In this document: piece after piece, positions 6,466 through 12,109 of the stretch
Position numbering within the stretch: the stretch's first letter is position 1
Layout of the letters: the number at the start of each line of letters is the position of its first letter
Assembly: GCA_046484535.1 (NCBI GenBank)
Contig: JAWOIT010000049.1
Coordinates: 1 to 12,109, forward strand
Reading direction: 5' to 3'
Source of the DNA: JAPHTQ01 sp046484535
Lineage (GTDB): Bacteria > Pseudomonadota > Gammaproteobacteria > Thiohalomonadales > Thiohalomonadaceae
DNA length: 12,109 nt
Program-made: the position numbers and the translations under genes
Notes under the pieces: model-generated
Told to the model about the DNA's origin: nothing
What the model saw: only the letters and a program-made list of their open reading frames with translations
The model's database searches: none

Positions 6466-7161
6466 ATGATGAATAACCACAGCCAGCGCAGTAAAGAGCG
6501 GACACCGACATTCGGGATGTATGAGCGCCACCTCCGGCGTAAAGATGGCAATCCGCTTTACGGTATTCCTGCGCCCCGCTATACCAGTGCGGACTATATG
6601 CAGGCGCGCCGTCTCGATAGCGAGGAGTTGAATGCCTTCCAGAGTGAAATGCGGGAGGTGATACAACAGGCTATCGATCTTCCCGCCAATGCCGAGAGTG
6701 AAGTGGTGCTGGAGCTCCGCGGCAAACTCGATCAGCTCTACACACGCTGCAGCGGCTTCGGCGACAGCTGCGATAGCCACAAGCAGTCGATACGTAAATT
6801 GATTGAGGTGGTTATGAATGCGGTCTGGGAAGCCTCAGCGGATGATCCCATGGCGCGTATGGAGCTTGAACAGGAAGAGGTGGCGCGGCAGCAACACTTC
6901 TACCTGCTCGAGTATCCCCTCATCTCCGATCTGATGCGTCCCGATACCCCGGTGAGTCAGGATGAGTTGATACCGACGCTGCTGCATGCCGAGGAAGATG
7001 AGCTCGAAGCGGTGATGTGGATGTTCGAGCCTGAACAGCTGCGGAACATCCGCCAAGAGGCTGAGTCATTGTTGCAGCAACGTCGCGATCAGGGATACCC
7101 ATTATCTGAGGCATGGGAAAATTTTGAGCTTATCGTCGAGCATATAGAGTGTGAGTGTTAA
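6466..7161 (+). CDS. Uncharacterised acidic, helical protein (not recognised)
   Basis: I do not recognise this 231 aa protein. It is soluble: no signal peptide and no membrane segment. The N-terminus (about 1-40) is basic and polar (RSKERTPTFGMYERHLRRKDGN); the rest is rich in Glu, Asp, Gln and Leu and looks mostly helical. A central Cys-rich patch, RCSGFGDSCDSHKQS, contains Cys-x6-Cys, and the protein ends in CEC. The start is uncertain: ATG codons at 6466 and 6469 and a TTG at 6457 are all in frame, none with a strong ribosome site (only AGGG at 6443-6446, better spaced for the TTG). Base composition and codon use resemble the neighbours. It follows the DUF971 gene closely and converges on mutM. 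Confidence 0.8.
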   Translation: MMNNHSQRSKERTPTFGMYERHLRRKDGNPLYGIPAPRYTSADYMQARRLDSEELNAFQSEMREVIQQAIDLPANAESEVVLELRGKLDQLYTRCSGFGDSCDSHKQSIRKLIEVVMNAVWEASADDPMARMELEQEEVARQQHFYLLEYPLISDLMRPDTPVSQDELIPTLLHAEEDELEAVMWMFEPEQLRNIRQEAESLLQQRRDQGYPLSEAWENFELIVEHIECEC

Positions 7162-7217
7162 CGGACGGACTTTCCCCCCGCTCGACGCAGGCAATGCACT
7201 CACCGAAGTAACGGGGC

Positions 7218-8033
7218 TTAGTGTTGGCAGTGCGGGCAGTAGTAGGTGCTTCGCTGACCCAGGACGATCTGTTTGATCTGGCGGCCGCAGCCCGGGCAGG
7301 GCTCGTCTTTTTTGCCGTAGACATTCAGCTGTTGTGCAAAGTATCCCGGTTTGCCGTCTCCGCCGACAAAATCGCGCAGGGTCGTGCCGCCCTGCTCGAT
7401 AGCCGCCGCCAGGACCGTCGTCACGGCATCGGCCAATTTTCGGTAACGCTCCAAACTGACCCTACCCGCCGCCCGTTTGGGATTGATACCCGCCAGATAG
7501 AGCGACTCGCTGGCGTAGATATTGCCGACACCGACCACCACCTTGCCGTCCATAATGAACTGCTTGACGCTGCTCTTTCGCCCCCGTGAAAGACGGTGGA
7601 GATAGTCGCCGTTGAAGGCCTCGTCGAACGGTTCGGGGCCGAGGTGGGCGAGAAGTTCGTGGTGCTGCGGCGCATCCTTCGTCCAGAGCACCGCACCGAA
7701 ACGGCGCGGGTCGGTCAGGCGCAACGCTTTGCCGGTGTCGAGGACGATATCCACATGATCGTGTTTGCCCGCCTCGGCCGCGGCGTCGATGATGCGCAGG
7801 CTGCCCGACATGCCCAGGTGCAGGATCAGGGTGCCTTTATCGAAACCGAGTAGCAGGTATTTTGCCCGCCGTCCGACGCTGTTGATCCGCTGGCCGGCGA
7901 GCTTCTGTTTCAGCCCGCGCGGCACCGGCCGGCGCAGCTTTGGCTGGCGGACGATGACGTTGCTGACACGGTGTCCGCTGATGTGCGGCTCGATGCCGCG
8001 GCGGGTGGTTTCGACTTCGGGAAGTTCCGGCAT
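7218..8033 (-). CDS. mutM: Formamidopyrimidine-DNA glycosylase MutM (Fpg)
   Basis: A 271 aa base-excision repair enzyme that removes 8-oxoguanine and ring-opened purines and nicks the abasic site. The mature N-terminus PELPEVETTRRGIEPHI supplies catalytic Pro2, Glu3 and Glu6. Lys58 in RRAKYLLL matches E. coli Lys57. The H2TH region contains MDGKVVVGVGNIYASESL (161-178). The C-terminal zinc finger has four cysteines, Cys246, Cys249, Cys266 and Cys269, in CX2C-X16-CX2C, with Arg261 in QRSTYYC contacting DNA. Length equals the usual 269-271 aa. The ribosome site is weak. It lies 93 bp after the DUF4340 gene on the same strand, so it may share that transcript or have its own promoter in the gap. 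Confidence 0.98.
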   Translation of the reverse strand: MPELPEVETTRRGIEPHISGHRVSNVIVRQPKLRRPVPRGLKQKLAGQRINSVGRRAKYLLLGFDKGTLILHLGMSGSLRIIDAAAEAGKHDHVDIVLDTGKALRLTDPRRFGAVLWTKDAPQHHELLAHLGPEPFDEAFNGDYLHRLSRGRKSSVKQFIMDGKVVVGVGNIYASESLYLAGINPKRAAGRVSLERYRKLADAVTTVLAAAIEQGGTTLRDFVGGDGKPGYFAQQLNVYGKKDEPCPGCGRQIKQIVLGQRSTYYCPHCQH

Positions 8034-8066
8034 GGTTTTCTGTTAGGTAGGGAGCGGTTGGCGTCG

Positions 8067-8081
8067 GTCTTGCCTCAAGAC
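8067..8081. repeat. Short hairpin in the DUF4340-mutM gap
   Basis: GTCTTG and CAAGAC are perfect 6-bp arms around CCT. Neither strand has a T-run after it, so it is not an intrinsic terminator. Its role, if any, is unknown. Confidence 0.3.
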
Positions 8082-8126
8082 TGCCGCGCCATTATTTCAT
8101 CATCGGCTCAGGAAGGGTAGCGGCGA

Positions 8127-9002
8127 TCACTCTACAGGTTCTTGGGTGGATTGCGGTTGCGGCAATGACAACATCTCTTCACCGCTCTCGGCGGGGAAGC
8201 GGTACTGAATTCCAAGCTCGGGGCGGGCCAGAATAAAGTCGGGTTCGCGGGCGGTGAGCAGGAATTCCAGCGGCGCCTCCCGGCCTTTAAGCAAGATGCT
8301 GACAGGCTCCCCTTCCATACCGTCATATTCCTCAACACTCAGGGCCGAGGCGTATTTCCAGCCATCGAGCAGGCGGGTGACCCGGTCCGCCGAGTAGTTA
8401 TCGGGTTCCGGCTCCACTTGCCAGCGCTTCTCCTGCCACCGCAGGCTCAGCTGTGGAAGGGTGAGGGCCTGTATCGAGGCGTCTCCGGGCAGCGGGCGCT
8501 TGTTGATGTAGCCGGGAAAGGTGCCGATGAGGTGGTAATAGAGGGTGTCGTTGATCAGGTGGACGGTATCGCTGTCGCCCAGCCTGACATAGCGGCGCTG
8601 GTCGAGCGGCGTTTGGGCGCCGAAGGCGATGCGGGTGGTGTGGTTGAGTTCCAGAACGACGCGCGGTTTGTCCAGTGCATAGTCGGCCAGTCCCCCTTTT
8701 TCCACCGTAAAGCGGCTCCGGCTCTTGGTGTCGGTAACGCGCAGCAGCGAGTCGGTGCGGTAGTCATCGGCGGCGGCTTTGAGTGGCTGCAGGAGTTGCC
8801 ACGTGCCGCCGGGTTCGCGCTCCAGTTCGATCGTCGGCTGCCCCTGGCGATGGATCAGAATATGCTCGACCGCCTCGCGCTCGAACTGCAACAGCGAGGG
8901 CTGTTCCTTCGGCCCCTCGATTCCCGGCTCGAAAATCACAAGCAGCGCCAATGCCGCCACGACGAGCAGTAAGGCCAGATTGATCAGGATACTCTTTTTC
9001 AT
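8127..9002 (-). CDS. DUF4340 membrane-anchored protein of an ABC cassette
   Basis: A 291 aa protein with one N-terminal membrane anchor (about residues 5-24) and a large outside domain of the DUF4340 type. Family features are an E/Q-rich beta-strand repeat opening (about 40-70), the YALDKP motif (108-113), and the strand set IAFGAQTPLDQRRYVRLGDSDTVHLI (125-150 in parts). DUF4340 proteins are usually encoded next to GldG-like ABC accessory proteins, as here, and are thought to be part of the same envelope complex; no biochemical role is proven. The start at 9002 has AGGA close upstream. The gap of 46 nt from the GldG-like gene suggests one transcript, in which this is the last ABC gene. Confidence 0.85.
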   Translation of the reverse strand: MKKSILINLALLLVVAALALLVIFEPGIEGPKEQPSLLQFEREAVEHILIHRQGQPTIELEREPGGTWQLLQPLKAAADDYRTDSLLRVTDTKSRSRFTVEKGGLADYALDKPRVVLELNHTTRIAFGAQTPLDQRRYVRLGDSDTVHLINDTLYYHLIGTFPGYINKRPLPGDASIQALTLPQLSLRWQEKRWQVEPEPDNYSADRVTRLLDGWKYASALSVEEYDGMEGEPVSILLKGREAPLEFLLTAREPDFILARPELGIQYRFPAESGEEMLSLPQPQSTQEPVE

Positions 9003-9048
9003 CGTCCTATTCGTGCGTCCAAAGTCGTCCGGGTTTCGTCCGCCGCTG

Positions 9049-10407
9049 CTAGCGTTTACGGCGCTTCCACCAAATGGTCAGCCCGCTGCCGAGAAGAATG
9101 CCGGGCAGGATGAGCAGAAAGCCAAAACCGATCACCAGCGACATACTTTTGCTAAGTTCGAGCTGGGTGTCGGGGGCGGCGCGCGGCGGGATGCTGATAA
9201 ACTGATCGTCGCCGCTCAGCCAGTTGAGCAACCGCGCCCCCAGCTCCTGGTTGGCGCCGTTGCCGAGGAAACTGTTGGCGAGAAAATCGCCGTCACCGAT
9301 CACCGCGATCCGCTGTTCGGTTGTCTGCTCACCGTTACCTTGTTCGCGACTTAACGCAACGCCGAGGGTCAATGGTCCGGGCAGATCTTCGCCCTCATCG
9401 AAACTGATGCTGCCTTCCATCGGTCCGGTCTCCGACCAACTGCGCGGCAGGCTGCGAAGCAGCGCCGTGCTCTGCCACGTCTCACCCTCGACCTTCAGGG
9501 CCTGCGCCTCGGGGAAGAGGGTGAGGGTGGTCAACTCCTCGGTGACCGGATGTTCGGGGTATTCGGCGACAACAATGAACGCCGGGTTGTCGATGCCCAG
9601 CATCTGCCCGGTGGGGTCCACCAGCAAGCCCGGCTCGAAGCTGATGCCGAGCTGCTCGGCGAGCGGGGCAAGGCCGTTGAGTTCACCCGGTTCGGTCAGC
9701 CAGAGCAGGTTGCCGCCCTCAAGCACATAGTTCTGAATGATGGACACCTCGCCCGGCAACAGTTCCACCTGCGGGCCGGCGATGACCAGGGCGGCGGTGT
9801 TGTCGGGAATGGACGGTGTGGCGCCGAGATTGAGGCTGTCGAAGCGAAAGCCCTTCTGCGACATCTGCTTGCCCCATTCGCCCAGGTCGTGATTGGCCTG
9901 GCCGTCGATGCGCCGTTCGCCGTGACCGCTCAAGAACAGCACACGTCGCTCGCCGCTGCGCAGCAGTCGCTGCAGGGCGTTGGTCAGGGACTGTTCGCCG
10001 ATGTTCTTGAGGTTTTCGGCGCGTCCGTCGTATTCAACCCGCAACTCACCGTCGAGGGTGATGCCCAGTGTGCGGACCTTCTCCGGGTGCTGGTCCGGGT
10101 CGAGAAATTCCAGGGTAAGCTCCTTCTTGATGCGCCGGTAGCGGTTCACCAATTCGCGGGTGCGTTTGCGCAGGCCGGAGAGGTCATCGGCGCGGCTGAA
10201 GGAGGTGAGCTTGACAGGTCCCTCCATCTTCTCCAGCAGCGTAATCGTGGCCTCGGAGAGGGTGTGGCGGTTGCCGGCGGTCCAATCTGACTGGAAGTGG
10301 TAGCGTGTGCTGAGCCAGGCCAGCAGGCCGATGGCGATGAGAAACAGCAGCACGAATGTCCAGGTTTGCAGTCGTTGTTGTCGGTGGAGCTTCTTGTTGA
10401 CTTGCAT
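9049..10407 (-). CDS. GldG-like ABC transport auxiliary protein
   Basis: A 452 aa bitopic membrane protein with anchors at both ends (about 16-33 and 422-447, followed by WWKRRKR) and a large periplasmic middle of the ABC-type auxiliary family that includes GldG of Bacteroidota. Visible landmarks are VLFLSGHGERRID (156-168), ALVIAGP (206-212), a glutamine-amidotransferase-like strand YVLEGGNLLWLTEP (227-240), and RIAVIGDGDFLANSF (366-380). I chose the ATG at 10407 because AAGGA lies about 8 nt upstream and the membrane anchor follows at once; a longer frame to 10515 runs back into the permease gene. The gene starts 10 nt after the permease stop, so the two are cotranslated in one operon. Confidence 0.88.
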   Translation of the reverse strand: MQVNKKLHRQQRLQTWTFVLLFLIAIGLLAWLSTRYHFQSDWTAGNRHTLSEATITLLEKMEGPVKLTSFSRADDLSGLRKRTRELVNRYRRIKKELTLEFLDPDQHPEKVRTLGITLDGELRVEYDGRAENLKNIGEQSLTNALQRLLRSGERRVLFLSGHGERRIDGQANHDLGEWGKQMSQKGFRFDSLNLGATPSIPDNTAALVIAGPQVELLPGEVSIIQNYVLEGGNLLWLTEPGELNGLAPLAEQLGISFEPGLLVDPTGQMLGIDNPAFIVVAEYPEHPVTEELTTLTLFPEAQALKVEGETWQSTALLRSLPRSWSETGPMEGSISFDEGEDLPGPLTLGVALSREQGNGEQTTEQRIAVIGDGDFLANSFLGNGANQELGARLLNWLSGDDQFISIPPRAAPDTQLELSKSMSLVIGFGFLLILPGILLGSGLTIWWKRRKR

Positions 10408-10417
10408 GGTCGGTTCC

Positions 10418-11161
10418 TTATAGCCGTTCGGCATCCAGGCGGCGGATGCTGAGGACCAGGAAGGTGGTGATGAAAAGCAGGTAATAGACGACGTCGCTGC
10501 TGTCGAACAGCCCACGCAGCAGTGCCTGGTAATGGGTTTGCAGTGAGAGGTAACTCAGCACCGAAGTGCCGCCGGCGGACTGACCGGTCCACTCGATAAT
10601 CCACAGCAATAGCAGCAGGCCGAAGGTGCTGATCGCCGCCACCACCGGTTGCGCGGTGAGGGTGGACATGAAAAGACCGGCGGCGGCGAAGGCCGACAGC
10701 ATCAGCACGACGCCGAGCAGGTTGGAGGCGAGCAGGCCGAAGTCGAGGGTGCCGATGGTCAGCAAGGACAACGGCATCAGTGTAATCAGCCCCAGCATAA
10801 TGGCAAGAAAGCCGAGGATGCCGAGGTACTTGCCCAGCACGATCTCGGTGATGGAGACCGGCGCCGAGAGCAGTAGCGGCAGGGTACGGCTCCGGCGCTC
10901 CTCGCTGATAAGGCGCATGGTCAAAAGCGGAATCACCAGCAGCAGGATCAGCGTGGCGCTGGAGAACATGGGCGCGACGATCACCTCGGTGGCCCCCGGC
11001 GGGCTCTCCATCATCGCGAGCTGCGACTGGTAGGCGGCATAGACATCCAGCTGGCCGAGAAACATCCAGGCGAGGATGAACAGCACCACCGCGAGGATGG
11101 TCCAGGCCAGCGGTGAGAGGAACAGGCTGCGCAGCTCTCGTGCGGCAATGGTGGCGATCAT
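10418..11161 (-). CDS. ABC-2 type permease (GldF-like)
   Basis: A 247 aa inner-membrane permease of the ABC-2 class. Six hydrophobic segments can be drawn at about 18-36, 62-82, 108-133, 145-168, 172-190 and 222-239. The cytoplasmic loop ISEERRSRTLPLLLSAPVS (85-103) is the coupling element typical of GldF and NosY-type permeases. The start overlaps the ATPase stop as ATGA (11158-11161), so it pairs with that ATPase. Length is normal for GldF-like permeases (about 240 aa). The substrate cannot be read from the sequence; the partners point to a GldA/F/G-type envelope complex rather than a copper or drug exporter. Confidence 0.92.
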   Translation of the reverse strand: MIATIAARELRSLFLSPLAWTILAVVLFILAWMFLGQLDVYAAYQSQLAMMESPPGATEVIVAPMFSSATLILLLVIPLLTMRLISEERRSRTLPLLLSAPVSITEIVLGKYLGILGFLAIMLGLITLMPLSLLTIGTLDFGLLASNLLGVVLMLSAFAAAGLFMSTLTAQPVVAAISTFGLLLLLWIIEWTGQSAGGTSVLSYLSLQTHYQALLRGLFDSSDVVYYLLFITTFLVLSIRRLDAERL

Positions 11162-12102
11162 ACGGCGTCCTCCTTTTCCTCGGTGGTGGTGATGTTGACG
11201 AAAACATCCTCCAGCGAGAGCCGCTCCGGGGTCAGCTCATACAGCCCCCAGCCCTCGGTGACGGCCCGCTCGGCCAGGGCCTCGGCGGGGCTCTCATCCG
11301 GCGCGTGGGTAAGGCGCAGGCGGCCGTTATCCAGCATCTCCACCGCCTCTACCCCTTTGATGGACTCCAGCGCTCCGACGGCAGGGGGGCGGCGCAGGCC
11401 GATCAGCAGGCTGGAGCTTTGCATGCGCCGCTCCAGCCCCTCGATGCTGTCGTTCAGCACCAGCCGTCCGTGGTTGATGATCTGCACTCGATCGCAGGTG
11501 GCCTGCACTTCGGGCAGGATATGGGTGGAGAGGATCACGCTGTGCTCGCCGCCCAGCTCGCGGATAAGCCGGCGGATCTCGCGGATCTGGATCGGGTCCA
11601 GCCCCACGGTGGGCTCATCCAGGATCACCACCTCCGGCGAGTGGATGATCGCCTGGGCGATGCCGACCCGCTGCTGGTAGCCCTTGGAGAGGTTGTTGAT
11701 GAGGCGCCCTCCCACCTCGGTCAGGCCGCAGCGCTCCTTGGCGTAGTCGACCGCCGGGCGGTGCCGGTCACGCGGCAGCCGGTTGAGACGGACGCAGAAG
11801 CGCAGGAATTCATCCACGGTCAGCTCACGGTAGAGCGGTGGCTGTTCGGGCAAAAAGCCCATCGCCCGCTTGGCCTCCTTGGGTTGCTCAAGGATATCGA
11901 TGCCGTTGATGCGGACGGAGCCGGTGGTCGGAGCCAGGTTGCCGGTGAGCATCTGCATGGTGGTGGATTTTCCCGCGCCGTTGGGGCCGAGAAAGCCCAG
12001 CACCTCGCCGCGGCGGACCTCGAAGCTGACATCATCGACCGCCAGGGTCTCCCCGTAACGGCGCGAAAGGTGTTCTGCCTGAATCAGTGTGTCGTTTTCC
12101 AT
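11158..12102 (-). CDS. ABC transporter ATPase (GldA-like)
   Basis: A 314 aa cytoplasmic ATPase that powers the ABC-2 permease next to it. It has Walker A GPNGAGKST (39-47, Lys45), Q-loop Gln87 in FLPEQPPLY, signature LSKGYQQRVG (138-147; the fourth residue of LSGGQ is altered to K-G-Y), Walker B VVILDEP (158-164, Glu163 catalytic), D-loop and H-loop His194 in STH. A C-terminal extension (about 225-314) is usual for GldA/CcmA-type ATPases. The ATG at 12102 lies 7 nt from the window edge, preceded by GGGTGAC; anything upstream, including the promoter, is outside. It is the first visible gene of the cassette. Confidence 0.95.
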   Translation of the reverse strand: MENDTLIQAEHLSRRYGETLAVDDVSFEVRRGEVLGFLGPNGAGKSTTMQMLTGNLAPTTGSVRINGIDILEQPKEAKRAMGFLPEQPPLYRELTVDEFLRFCVRLNRLPRDRHRPAVDYAKERCGLTEVGGRLINNLSKGYQQRVGIAQAIIHSPEVVILDEPTVGLDPIQIREIRRLIRELGGEHSVILSTHILPEVQATCDRVQIINHGRLVLNDSIEGLERRMQSSSLLIGLRRPPAVGALESIKGVEAVEMLDNGRLRLTHAPDESPAEALAERAVTEGWGLYELTPERLSLEDVFVNITTTEEKEDAV

Positions 12103-12109
12103 GTCACCC

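Noticed and set aside
8067..8081. Hairpin between DUF4340 and mutM as an operon terminator
   Set aside because: There is no T-run on either side, so read-through into mutM remains possible.
10418..12102. NosFY-type copper or multidrug ABC transporter
   Set aside because: The ATPase and permease alone would allow it, but the linked GldG-like and DUF4340 genes fit the Gld-type complex better.

Overview
The window reads as chromosomal DNA of a gammaproteobacterium. The evidence is the dapF-DUF484-xerC gene order, an OxyR with both redox cysteines, a Haemophilus-type peroxiredoxin-glutaredoxin fusion, and MutM very close to the E. coli protein. The high GC content together with the SoxH-like metallo-hydrolase and DUF971 would fit a sulfur-oxidising or Chromatiales-like lineage, but that placement is inference. 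Nothing points to a phage, plasmid, CRISPR array, rRNA or tRNA.

Layout. (1) 29-1084, minus: secreted metallo-beta-lactamase-fold hydrolase. (2) 1085-1325: short spacer with a candidate -10 element, small dyads, a REP-like hairpin and a clear minus-strand intrinsic terminator. (3) 1326-2054, minus: peroxiredoxin-glutaredoxin fusion, divergent from oxyR (2205-3101, plus). Their 150-bp spacer carries a good candidate OxyR tetra-half-site. (4) 3109-3293: MITE-like element with about 34-bp imperfect terminal inverted repeats. (5) 3329-5773, plus: tightly coupled dapF, DUF484, xerC. (6) 5774-6069: gene-free stretch rich in small GC hairpins. (7) 6070-7161, plus: DUF971 protein and an unrecognised 231-234 aa protein. 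(8) 7218-8033, minus: mutM. (9) 8127-12102, minus: four-gene ABC cassette (ATPase, ABC-2 permease, GldG-like protein, DUF4340 protein), transcribed towards mutM.

How the genes work together. OxyR plus the Prx-Grx fusion form a compact peroxide-sensing and peroxide-removal module, in which the enzyme carries its own glutaredoxin for glutathione-driven recycling. MutM, at a distance, repairs oxidised guanine. DapF (lysine and peptidoglycan precursor) and XerC (chromosome dimer resolution) share the conserved housekeeping operon with DUF484. The ABC cassette resembles the gliding-motility GldA/GldF/GldG set with a DUF4340 partner. No other gliding gene is present, so its substrate is unknown.

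The least explained parts are the structured leader at 5774-6069, the orphan protein at 6466-7161, the MITE-like element in front of dapF, and the function of the Gld-like ABC complex. I found no clearly new biological system here.
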